Part shown: in pieces, positions 1 to 7,089 of the stretch
How the letters are laid out: every line of letters starts with the position of its first letter
Position numbering within the stretch: position 1 is the stretch's first letter
Source of the DNA: Anaerolineales bacterium
Lineage (GTDB): Bacteria > Chloroflexota > Anaerolineae > 4572-78 > J111
Assembly: GCA_012032575.1 (NCBI GenBank)
Contig: JAAUSP010000021.1
Coordinates: 1-28,510 of the forward strand
DNA length: 28,510 nt
Reading direction: 5' to 3'
Position numbers and translations under genes: made by a program
The notes under the pieces: generated by a model
Databases searched by the model: none
Told to the model about the DNA's origin: nothing
What the model saw: the letters and a program-made list of their open reading frames with translations, nothing else

Positions 1-338
1 AAACAACAACAAGCCCGGCTGCGCCGCCAGAATGAGCAGTTGGCCGAATTGGCCCGGCAAGACCTTAAAGGTATTGTTCAAGTTTGCGGGAGGGTTACGG
101 CGTGGATCGGGTCATCCTCTTTGGTTCGTTGATGAAAGGTAAGTTTACCGCCGAGTCTGACATTGATTTGGCTGTGGCCGGCCTGACCCCGGCTGATTTC
201 TTCAGCGCCTATGCCGAGGTTAACCGCCTGTCTCATTTTCAGGTGGATTTAAAGCCTTTGGAAAGGCTGCACCCCCATTTTTGTCAGCGCGTTTTGGCTC
301 AGGGAGAGACGATTTATGAAGCATCTGACCCCTGCTGA
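1..338 (+). CDS. MNT-type nucleotidyltransferase (MntA-like antitoxin), 5' partial, frameshifted
   Basis: Minimal nucleotidyltransferase of the MntA/HepT toxin-antitoxin type. In the family it AMPylates, and so silences, the partner HEPN RNase. The sequence shows VILFGSLMKGKFTAESDIDL, which fits the family signature GSX10DXD exactly and keeps both metal-binding Asp residues. The gene starts before the window. Frame 1 reads an N-terminal helix (LRRQNEQLAELARQDLKGIV) and then breaks near position 80, where the catalytic part continues in frame 3. One extra T in the run at 79-85 would restore VQVLREGYGVDRVILFGS. The stop overlaps the HEPN gene start by 23 bp, as expected for a translationally coupled pair. 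The family is clear. Whether the shift is biological or a read error cannot be told here. Confidence 0.8.
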
Positions 339-816
339 ACTCAAAGAGATTGCCCTGGATATTGAGGTTGAATTAGGACAACTGGCTCGTCTACAAAGCG
401 AAATCGAAAGGGTCAGCCAGCTTATCAAAACCTCGCCTGACCTGGCCGATCTTCTTTTCGAAAACCAGGCCCTCAAACTACATAATTTCTATACCGGCTG
501 TGAGCGGATTTTTCAGATTGTTGCCTCCGAGTTAAACGGCGCTCTGCCAACCGGCTACGATTGGCACAAACGCCTGTTGGAGCGAATGGCTTTGCCTCAC
601 GAGGGCCGCCCGGCCTTGATTTCTACCTCAACCGCGCAATTACTGGAAAAATACCTGGCTTTTCGCCACGTCGTGCGCAACATTTATGGCTACGAATTAG
701 AGGCTGGACGGATTGCCCAATTAGTGGCCGAGCAAAATGGGGCCTGGCAGCGGTTTGAAATCGAAGTCAGCAGCTTTGTTACGTGGCTGCGGCAAACCGC
801 GGAGCAGTTGAGATAA
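316..816 (+). CDS. HEPN-domain protein (HepT-like toxin), catalytic His replaced by Asn
   Basis: All-helical 166-residue protein directly downstream of, and overlapping, the MNT gene, so the second member of an MNT/HEPN pair. HepT-type HEPN RNases carry RX4HXY: Arg and His are catalytic and Tyr is the AMPylation target. Here residues 117-124 read RHVVRNIY, so Arg117 and Tyr124 are present but the His position is Asn122 (codon AAC). If real, the RNase should be impaired. With the frameshift in its partner this suggests a decaying or repurposed pair. The ATG at 316 lies inside the MNT reading frame, so translation is probably coupled. Family assignment rests on the motif context, the helical composition and the neighbour. 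Confidence 0.72.
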   Translation: MKHLTPAELKEIALDIEVELGQLARLQSEIERVSQLIKTSPDLADLLFENQALKLHNFYTGCERIFQIVASELNGALPTGYDWHKRLLERMALPHEGRPALISTSTAQLLEKYLAFRHVVRNIYGYELEAGRIAQLVAEQNGAWQRFEIEVSSFVTWLRQTAEQLR

Positions 817-828
817 AACTCAACCCGC

Positions 829-951
829 AAAGAGAAAGAGCAATTAGGGCAAGTGATCCAGGGGGCCGTGCAAGTATTGGGTCAGGGGGCTACGACCCTG
901 GTCGAAGCATTTGCCAAAGGTCTGGGCGACAGTATGTCCGGCGGATCATAA
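829..951 (+). other. Readable 40-codon tract after the HEPN stop, possible gene remnant
   Basis: In the same frame as the HEPN gene, just past its stop, a stop-free tract encodes EQLGQVIQGAVQVLGQGA and a short tail ending in GDSMSGGS before TAA. It looks protein-like (amphipathic, Gly/Gln/Val-rich), but there is no ATG and no ribosome binding site. The only early start would be a GTG near 850. It may be the 3' remnant of a lost gene or chance. I do not recognise it. Confidence 0.2.
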
Positions 952-963
952 CCCACGCGCAAC

Positions 964-987
964 ACGCAAGACGCAAGACGCAAGACG
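964..987. repeat. Tandem heptamer ACGCAAG, three copies
   Basis: Three perfect ACGCAAG units, plus a partial one, lie in the spacer before the antiporter operon. The same word recurs as an inverted pair at 4862-4911 just after that operon, so this is one of the genome's short tandem-repeat families bracketing 1034-4835. Confidence 0.8.
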
Positions 988-995
988 GAATATTT

Positions 996-1023
996 TTGTC
1001 TTTTCTCTGCCTTGTGCTACAAT
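996..1023 (+). promoter_or_regulatory. Predicted sigma70-type promoter for the antiporter operon
   Basis: TTGTCT at 996-1001, a 16-bp spacer, and TACAAT at 1018-1023 preceded by TGC (extended -10). The predicted transcript start falls around 1030, only a few bases before the ATG at 1034. That ATG has no Shine-Dalgarno sequence, so the mRNA may be leaderless. Confidence 0.5.
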
Positions 1024-1033
1024 TCAAACCCTC

Positions 1034-2655
1034 ATGTTGGGAGCGTTATTTTCACCTCTGGCGCCGGCGGCGGTTTTGCTGTTGGGCGCTTTCATTTTGC
1101 CGTTGGTGGCTTTGCAGTTGGCCTCGCGCTGGCGGGCGCAGCCGTGGTTGCGTCACTGGAGCGCGCCGGGGTTGGTGGGGCTGGGCGCAGCGGCGGTGGC
1201 AGGGGTTCGGCTCACCTTTGGAGCCGATGCGGCCGGCGAAGGGCTGGAACTGCTCTCCGGCTGGAACTTTGCCAGCGCCGATACGGTCGCCGCTTGACTA
1301 TTCGGGCGGACACGTTGAGTCTGCCCTTTTTGCTGCTGACCATCCTGATTTTGCTGGCCGTCACGCTGGCTACCCCCCTGATTCTGCCCATTCCCCCCAA
1401 ACGAGAAGAAAATGTCAGCGACCTGGCTATCTGGCTGGCCCTGGGCGCGGGGGCGTCGTTTCTGTTTATTTCGGCCAACGGCCTGACCCTGGTTTATGCC
1501 GTGTTGGGCTTTGATGTGCTGACCATGTTTTATTGGCTTCAGCGCGGCCATCGCGAGCTGAGTATTGCCCGCATCTTTCTGGGCTTATTTACCATCGCCG
1601 GGTTGATGCTGGCCGGCCTGGGACCAACACCGGGCGATGGGCCAGGAGCGCTGTGGCTGGGCCTGGCCTTGTGGCTGCGGTTGGGGCTGTATCCTTTTAT
1701 CGAAACCAACGCGCATGGCCGCTGGCAAGATTATGGGACACTGGCCTATCTGGCCCTGTCGCTGCTGATCGGTATTTATCTGGCAACGCGGGTGCTGGTT
1801 CAACCGTTGACCGGCCTGATGCCGTGGTTGTTCGGGGCGTTGATGCTGCTCAACGGGCTGCTGGCCTGGCTGTCGGACGAACGGCCGGAGTTGCTGGCCC
1901 GCTTGCTGCTGGTGGGAACGGCCTTTTTGGTGCTGGTTGCCCCGCTCGATCAGGGCGCTACAATCGCTTACAGCGTTGGTTTAATGCTGAGTGTCGTTGT
2001 TTTGTGGATTACGCCTCATCTGGGTCGGCCCCGCCTCAACGAAGGCGCCTGGTCCTGGCCCTACTTGCCTGCTGTCGCGGCTACATTGACTCTGGTGGGC
2101 TTACCCTTTTCGCTGGGGTGGTTGGCCCGGACTACCCTTTACCATGCCCTGCTGCTGCGAGATAACATTCCGCTGCTGTTTCTGGTCATTTTAGCCGAAA
2201 GCCTGGTTTTGAGCGGGTTGGTTCGATATTGGCTGCTGTTGTGGCAGGGGGACGAACAGAGCGAGCGGCGTTCGATGGTGGCGATTGTGGTCATGGTCCC
2301 GTTTTTGATCCCCGGCCTGGCTCCCCTCATCCTGGCAACACTGACCCGGACAAATTTACCCCCGGCCAATTTTCAACAGGAAGCCGGCGTTATCGGCGCT
2401 TTGGCTGTCACCATTTTGGGTGGGCTGGGTTTGGGCTATTTCCGGTCAACGTTGACAGACCGGTTAAGAATAACCCCCTTTCTGCTGGCCGACTTTGCTC
2501 GTCTGGGCTGGTTGCTGCCGTGGTGGGCTGTCTGGCTCAACTGGCTGGGCCGGTTTATTTTACGGATCAGGGTGGTTCTCGAAGGGCGTCATTATATGGG
2601 CTGGGCTTTATTTACCGCCCTCGTCGGGATTTTGATTATTTTGTTAGGAAGCTAA
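1034..2655 (+). CDS. NuoL/M/N-like proton-conducting antiporter subunit (divergent), frameshifted
   Basis: Polytopic membrane protein of about 540 residues, first of three complex-I-like antiporter genes. The hydrophobic N-terminal part (MLGALFSPLAPAAVLLLGAF) runs in frame 2 to about 1293, where one base is missing. The rest runs in frame 1, with LTIRADTLSLPFLLL matching the 'R-A-D-x-L-S' segment typical of NuoL/M/N. An acidic residue in the fifth-helix region (VLGFDVLTMFYW) sits where NuoM-type subunits carry a pump Glu. The usual PFHxWLP loop is degenerate (LYPFIETNAHG), so this copy is far from canonical NuoL. ATG 1034 is chosen because it follows an extended -10 promoter and begins the membrane domain. 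It probably forms a complex with the next two genes. Whether it moves H+ or Na+ is unknown. Confidence 0.72.
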
Positions 2656-2667
2656 CGGCGATTTTTA

Positions 2668-3390
2668 ATGCCAACACTAGCGGAAATTTTAGCGCGATTA
2701 CAATTTTTAACTCAAGAGTCGGCCCTGCTGGGGCTGTTTATCACTGCCGGGATCATTCTGGTGGCGCGGGACTGGCGGACGCTCATTCTGGCGTTGCTGG
2801 CGCAATATATCCTGACTGGCCTGATTTTATCGCGGGTCATCCGGCCCGATATCGCCGCTTTAAAGGTCATGATCGGTGCTTTTATCTGCCCCATTCTCTT
2901 TTTGTCGGCCCGGCAGGTTTCCACCCGGTTGGCTTTCTTTAATCCCACCACCGACCGGACCAAAACCAACGGCTGGATCAAATTTAGCTGGTGGCCCAAT
3001 TTCTCTCTGATGTCTCTGATAAAGGGGCAGGACCGCCGGCGCAGCCCGGCCGCAACCGGGTTTATGTTCAGGGTTCTGGCAGTCTTACTGATGATCGTCA
3101 TTGCCAACACCCTCAGCAATACCTTTGCCCTGCCGGATTTATCACAGAATATGACTACGGCGGTCTATTGGCTGGTTTTAGCCGGCCTGGTCACTCTAAT
3201 TCTGACCGAAGACCCGATGCGGGTGGCGCACGGCCTCTTCACCGCCTTGACCGGCTTCGATTTGTATTACACCACCATTGAGAAAAGTCTATTGATGACC
3301 GGGCTGTGGGGCGCGGTAAATTTATTGATTGCCCTGGCAATTGGCTACTTGATTATTGCCAAAGGGGCCGGGCTGGAGGAAGAGTTTTGA
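2668..3390 (+). CDS. HyfE/NuoK-like small membrane subunit of the antiporter module
   Basis: Membrane protein of 240 residues with about six hydrophobic segments. Residues ~20-80 (ARDWRTLILALLAQYILTGL, then a helix and ICPILFLSAR) resemble the HyfE family of hydrogenase-4 subunits. The C-terminal half has acidic residues in or beside helices (LTEDPMRVAHGLF, FDLYYTTIEKSLLMTG), like NuoK/MnhC-type small subunits. A polar linker at ~95-130 separates the halves. It starts 12 bp after the upstream gene and ends in a 4-bp overlap (TTGA) with the next, so the three genes form one operon. Family placement comes from general pattern and context, and this is the least certain of the three. Confidence 0.6.
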   Translation: MPTLAEILARLQFLTQESALLGLFITAGIILVARDWRTLILALLAQYILTGLILSRVIRPDIAALKVMIGAFICPILFLSARQVSTRLAFFNPTTDRTKTNGWIKFSWWPNFSLMSLIKGQDRRRSPAATGFMFRVLAVLLMIVIANTLSNTFALPDLSQNMTTAVYWLVLAGLVTLILTEDPMRVAHGLFTALTGFDLYYTTIEKSLLMTGLWGAVNLLIALAIGYLIIAKGAGLEEEF

Positions 3391-4835
3391 TCCCTCAAGC
3401 CTTCTGGCTCATCGCCTTGCCGATTGGGGCGGTCCCGATTGTTTATGCGCTGCGGCGGCTGGGGCTGGGCGCGCTGGTGGCAGCCGGCGTAGCCCTCCTG
3501 TCAGCCCTGTTCGTTATTTGGCTGCCAACCGGCATCATCTTGAATTTTTTGGGCCGCAGCATCGAACTGGACCGTTTTTCACAAGTAACTTTGCTGCTGC
3601 TGTTTGCAGCCTCCACGCTGCTTTTTTTAATACCGGCCCTGTTACCCCGGCCCAAGCTAAAACGTGAAAGCCGGACGGCGGCCAGTACCAGTTGGCGGGA
3701 CAACCGGGCTTTTTTCCCGGCCGGATTGGCTATCCTGGGGCTTTTTGGTGCGGCCAGCCTGTCGCGCCACCTGGGGATTATCGCCATTCTGATTGAAGTG
3801 GCGGTTATTTTAACGGTTTTTGTGATTCAGGGGGGACGGGTTGACTCGACCCGCGCGGCGCTGCGCTTTTTGGTGCTGATGTCGCTGGCGACGCCTCTGT
3901 TTCTGCTGGCGGCCTGGCGCATTGATTTTTATCAATTGAGCGGCGGGCTGCAAACGGGCGGCAATTTAGAGCAAACCACCTTGCTGGTAGGGTTCGGGTT
4001 TGCCCTCTGGCTGGCGGTGGTGCCGTTTCATAGCTGGCTGACCACCACCTCGGGTGAGTCTGCGCCGGCCACGGCTGCCTTTGTGCTGATCTCTTTTCCC
4101 ATCATCGCTTTTTCAACCCTGATCCATCTGCTGGCCGATTTTCCCTGGCTGGTTGAGTCGCCGCAAGCAGTGCAAGCCCTGATTTTGGGTGGCGTGGCAA
4201 CAGCATTTGTGGGGGGGATTATGGCCGGCGTGCAGCGCGGCTTTAGCGAACTCATGGGCTATGCCGCCCTTTTTGACCTGGGCTGTACCCTGACCCTACT
4301 GGGCCTGGGCGGCGAAACCGGCATTATCACCATTCTGGTGAGTTTAGCCGGGCGGGCGCTGGCCTTGACGCTGATCGCTGCCAGCACCTCGGCGATTCGC
4401 CTCCGGGCCGGCAGCGATGGCTTTGCCGAATTGCGGGAGATGGCTCAACAAATGCCCGTGGCCACCGCCGGTCTGACTTTGGGCGGCTTGACCCTGGCCG
4501 GCGTTCCCTTTACCGCCGGTTTTGCCACCCACTGGCAGCTTTTGCGTTCGATGGCGGCGGTAGAGCCGGGCTGGGCTGTTTTGCTGGCTCTGGCCGGGCT
4601 GGGGGTAGCTATCGGGTATCTGCGCGGATTCAGGTCTACTTTATTGCCGCGCCGGCTCACTCGCGGCAAAGGAGCGGCCCGGCCTGATGTTGTCTTTACT
4701 GTCCAGGAGCCGCTGCTGCTGCTGCTGCTGATTGTGTTGCTTTCGGCGGCCACCATCCTGTTGGGTCTGTTTCCGGCGATATTGATTCAGCCGCTGCAAG
4801 CGTTGGGCATTAATATTTCTATTCCCATTCCCTGA
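3387..4835 (+). CDS. NuoN/NuoM/HyfB-like proton-conducting membrane transporter subunit
   Basis: Complete 482-residue polytopic protein, the most canonical antiporter-like subunit of the operon. It has a helix-5 Glu (LGIIAILIEVAVILTVFVI), matching the functional Glu of NuoM/NuoN, followed by ALWLAVVPFHSWL and SAPATAAFVL, the family's loop and broken-helix motif with some substitutions. A later segment (GFSELMGYAALFDLGCTLTL) matches the conserved 'LxAYSSxxxxG' helix. Start: TTG at 3387 overlaps the preceding TGA and has an ideal GGAGGAAGA just upstream. A start at 3306 would lie deep inside the previous gene. The protein should conduct ions across the cytoplasmic membrane. No NADH-binding, Fe-S, hydrogenase or DabA-type partner gene is visible, so the driving reaction is unknown. 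Confidence 0.8.
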   Translation: MIPQAFWLIALPIGAVPIVYALRRLGLGALVAAGVALLSALFVIWLPTGIILNFLGRSIELDRFSQVTLLLLFAASTLLFLIPALLPRPKLKRESRTAASTSWRDNRAFFPAGLAILGLFGAASLSRHLGIIAILIEVAVILTVFVIQGGRVDSTRAALRFLVLMSLATPLFLLAAWRIDFYQLSGGLQTGGNLEQTTLLVGFGFALWLAVVPFHSWLTTTSGESAPATAAFVLISFPIIAFSTLIHLLADFPWLVESPQAVQALILGGVATAFVGGIMAGVQRGFSELMGYAALFDLGCTLTLLGLGGETGIITILVSLAGRALALTLIAASTSAIRLRAGSDGFAELREMAQQMPVATAGLTLGGLTLAGVPFTAGFATHWQLLRSMAAVEPGWAVLLALAGLGVAIGYLRGFRSTLLPRRLTRGKGAARPDVVFTVQEPLLLLLLIVLLSAATILLGLFPAILIQPLQALGINISIPIP

Positions 4836-4861
4836 GGTAGTTTTCAGGTTTAAATTAAAAA

Positions 4862-4911
4862 ACGTCTTGCGTCTTTCGTGATGCAAAGTGAACACGCAAG
4901 ACGCAAGACGT
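4862..4911. terminator. Inverted repeat between convergent genes (heptamer-derived hairpin)
   Basis: ACGTCTTGCGTCTT (4862-4875) and AAGACGCAAGACGT (4898-4911) are perfect reverse complements around a 22-nt loop. They lie between the end of the antiporter operon and the end of the convergent kinase-like gene. The arms are built from the ACGCAAG word also seen at 964-987. It could terminate both transcripts, but no long T-run follows. Confidence 0.5.
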
Positions 4912-4931
4912 AACCCGAATAAGTTGTTCCC

Positions 4932-5756
4932 CTAAACCGGCGGATATGGAATATTTCGCCCTGGATGTAGTTCCGGCAGGCGGCCGGCGATGATCAGCCG
5001 GTCCAGCCGCTTTTTCATGGCCTGAATTTCACGGGTGCTGATAAAGCAGGACAGGATTTGGCACAGTTCCGATGAGTCTTCCATCTGGCTTTGCAGCCGT
5101 TTTAAATCTTTCAATAAAACGGCTGGAATAGCTTCCTCACAAAATTCCCAAATAACAGTCCGCAGTTTAAAGTCGGTATGGAAGGTCAGGCCGTGATCAA
5201 TCACCCACAGCCGGCCATCTTTAGCTTTTAGACAGTGCCCACCCTTGCGATCTGCATTATTGACGATAAAATCAAACAAAGCCACCCGGCGGAACTCATC
5301 GGTAAAGCCGGAGTCATCCCGCATGTTGAAGTAGTGAGCTTCGTATTCAGCGTCAATAAAAAGCTGCACCGAGCCGGGGCCGTGGGGACCATCGCGCAGG
5401 ACAGTGGGCGGAATACTGGGCCAGCCCAGGGCCTGACTCACCAGATAACTGGCAAATTCGCGCTGGCACAGGGTACCGTCGGGAAAGTCCCACAGCGGCC
5501 GTTCGCCCTGGCAGGGTTTGTAAATGGCCAGCAGCTTGGTTTGATCGGCCGGTTGGTCTAAACTTACCAAAAAGGTATAGTTGGAACTCCACGGCATCAA
5601 CCCTTGCAGTTCGATAAGTCCTTTTAGCAGGGTAATGGACATTTGTTCATCTTCCTGCGGCGAGTCGCAGTCATCAGGGTCAGCTTCATTCAACCGCCGG
5701 ACTGTTTTTATTTGGGCCAGAACTTTTTCTGGCTCAAGGGCGTGCTTCAAGACCAT
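4932..5756 (-). CDS. SCO1664-family protein (TIGR03843), distant PI3/4-kinase-like
   Basis: Protein of 274 residues of a conserved family largely limited to Actinobacteria and Chloroflexi, with faint similarity to phosphatidylinositol 3-/4-kinases. Visible hallmarks are SITLLKGLIELQGLMPWSSN near residue 40, a Lys-containing strand LLAIYKPCQGERPLWDFPDG (the probable ATP-binding region), FDFIVNNADRKGGH (catalytic-loop-like Asp/Asn) and LWVIDHGLTFH (metal-binding-Asp-like). This fits a small-molecule or protein kinase fold; the substrate is unknown. It overlaps the end of the DUF3090 gene by 10 bp and is last in a three-gene operon that also holds a phosphomutase-like protein, the arrangement known from mycobacterial and streptomycete genomes. 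The ATG at 5756 gives the coupled start; an internal Met at residue 39 is an alternative. Confidence 0.85.
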   Translation of the reverse strand: MVLKHALEPEKVLAQIKTVRRLNEADPDDCDSPQEDEQMSITLLKGLIELQGLMPWSSNYTFLVSLDQPADQTKLLAIYKPCQGERPLWDFPDGTLCQREFASYLVSQALGWPSIPPTVLRDGPHGPGSVQLFIDAEYEAHYFNMRDDSGFTDEFRRVALFDFIVNNADRKGGHCLKAKDGRLWVIDHGLTFHTDFKLRTVIWEFCEEAIPAVLLKDLKRLQSQMEDSSELCQILSCFISTREIQAMKKRLDRLIIAGRLPELHPGRNIPYPPV

Positions 5757-6281
5757 AGCGGTTTTTCGTGTCCGTTACTCCGGGGACAAAAATGACCTTC
5801 GGGGTCCATCGGTGAGTCACACAAGGGACAAATGGGCCGGCCCTTGCTGGCTATTTCCAGGGTATGATCGCTAAGCGCCTGAATTTGGGCGCGGGTCGTC
5901 CAGAAGCGGGCGGTTGCCGGCTTTTCCAGGCCCTCAAACTCAATTTCCTGGACTACCAGGACCACCAAATCTTGTTCCTGATCGTAACCCAGCCCAATCT
6001 GGCCAATGACAAAGGTTGGTTCCATCGGTTCGCGCAGCATCAGGTCGGCGCTAAGCGGCTTGTCAAATTTAGATTGGGGGCGGGGGATATTTTTCATCTA
6101 GCTCTTCCAGCAGCTCAATTACGCTTGAAGCTAAAACCATCGCCTGTTCTTTTTCCAGCTTCAAGGTAATCATGGCCGTACCCTGGTTAGCCTGTAACAA
6201 AAATACGCGCTGTCCGGGTTGTCCAACGCTCCCAATAGTAATACGTGAAACCGGATTAAAATCCACAAGTTCACCTGCCAT
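5747..6281 (-). CDS. DUF3090 family protein (TIGR03847), frameshifted
   Basis: Function unknown; middle gene of the Actinobacteria/Chloroflexi trio. The N-terminal half starts at 6281 (GELVDFNPVSRITIGSVG, then FLLQANQG and a Lys/Glu-rich helix) and breaks in the two G-runs at 6076-6086. Removing one G restores DEKYPRPQSKFDKPLSADLM and the C-terminal half, giving about 177 residues, close to the family norm. The C-terminus has ICPLCDSPMDPEGHFCPRSN, whose CxxC and HxC residues suggest a small zinc ribbon. It begins 8 bp after the phosphatase-like gene and overlaps the kinase-like gene by 10 bp, consistent with tight co-expression and a joint function. Confidence 0.85.
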
Positions 6282-6289
6282 AATTTTTA

Positions 6290-6994
6290 TTAATTTCCTT
6301 TTTGTTTATTGGCCTTCTTCTTCAACTCGGGCCGCGGCGGATTGTGATTGGTATCATTAACCGCCAAAATGCGAGGCCCTATGGAGCTGAAGCTGATGGT
6401 AGTGATCGAAGCGGTGCTGATGACAAGGCGTTGAAATAAATCAAAATGGACGCCCATATAATGGGCCACTGCAGCCTTTATCAAATCGGCGTGCCCGACT
6501 ACAGCAATAGTTTCCTCTGCATGACAACTCACCAGCCGGTTGATTTCTCTAACGCAGCGGGCTTGCATCTCAAACATGGTTTCCCCACCCGGAAAACCCG
6601 CGCCGGTAGGATAAGCCTGGATCACCGGCCAGGCTTTGGTTTTGGCTAATGTTTTAATCGCTTCGCCGGTCCATTCACCGTAGTCTACTTCCAGCAGGCC
6701 GGGATAAGGGTTTAATTCCAGATGGGGATGGTGCCGGGCAATGGCCTGGGCCGTTTCCATGGTTCGTTCCAGCGGGCTGGCATAAATGGCATGGAGCTTA
6801 ACGCCGGCCAGTCGTTTACCCAAAGCTTCGGCCTGCTGCTGCCCGTACTCATTTAAGGATACTCCGGGCGTCCGTCCAGCCAGTTTATGGCTTTCGGTCC
6901 AGGCATTTTCGCCGTGGCGAATAAACAAAACGGTGGTTGGAGCCGCCGGTTTTTTGGATTTTTTTGAGTCGTTGTTGGAATCCTGGGCCATCAT
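6290..6994 (-). CDS. Histidine-phosphatase-superfamily protein, MSMEG_4193-type probable phosphomutase
   Basis: About 234 residues. Residues near 20 read VLFIRHGENAWTE, with the phospho-accepting His of the RHG motif. Further on are YASPLERTMETAQAIA with the acid Glu, and AVVGHADLIKAAVAHYMG with the second catalytic His. Position beside DUF3090 and the kinase-like gene matches the TIGR03848 trio, for which a phosphomutase rather than phosphatase role has been proposed. The C-terminus is a Lys/Pro-rich tail. Start at ATG 6994 (or 6991) is preferred: an AGGGA lies just upstream and a strong promoter sits at 7034-7062, so the in-frame extension to 7093 would begin upstream of the promoter. It is the first gene of the operon. 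Confidence 0.88.
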   Translation of the reverse strand: MMAQDSNNDSKKSKKPAAPTTVLFIRHGENAWTESHKLAGRTPGVSLNEYGQQQAEALGKRLAGVKLHAIYASPLERTMETAQAIARHHPHLELNPYPGLLEVDYGEWTGEAIKTLAKTKAWPVIQAYPTGAGFPGGETMFEMQARCVREINRLVSCHAEETIAVVGHADLIKAAVAHYMGVHFDLFQRLVISTASITTISFSSIGPRILAVNDTNHNPPRPELKKKANKQKGN

Positions 6995-7033
6995 TTTCCC
7001 TATTTTTTTGACCAGCGAGTCAAGATAGTGAGT

Positions 7034-7062
7034 AATATAGCTTATCTGGAACTTACAGTCAA
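7034..7062 (-). promoter_or_regulatory. Strong predicted promoter of the phosphomutase/DUF3090/kinase-like operon
   Basis: On the minus strand: TTGACT (7057-7062), a 17-bp spacer, and TATATT (7034-7039). Five of six bases match the consensus in each box. The transcript would start around 7027, giving a leader of about 33 nt before ATG 6994, and this decides the gene start. Confidence 0.7.
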
Positions 7063-7089
7063 GCAATTTGACGGGCCTTATCAAGCCGG

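Noticed and set aside
964..987. Operator or iteron cluster before the antiporter operon
   Set aside because: The same heptamer appears after the operon in a hairpin, so a dispersed repeat family explains it better than a binding-site cluster or origin.
783..1514. 243-codon plus frame spanning the HEPN end and the antiporter start
   Set aside because: Runs through a tandem repeat and is Trp/Arg/Cys-rich; the neighbouring frames carry the membrane-protein sequence.
5235..5561. 108-codon plus frame inside the kinase-like gene
   Set aside because: Opposite strand of conserved SCO1664-family motifs; no start signals or homology pattern.
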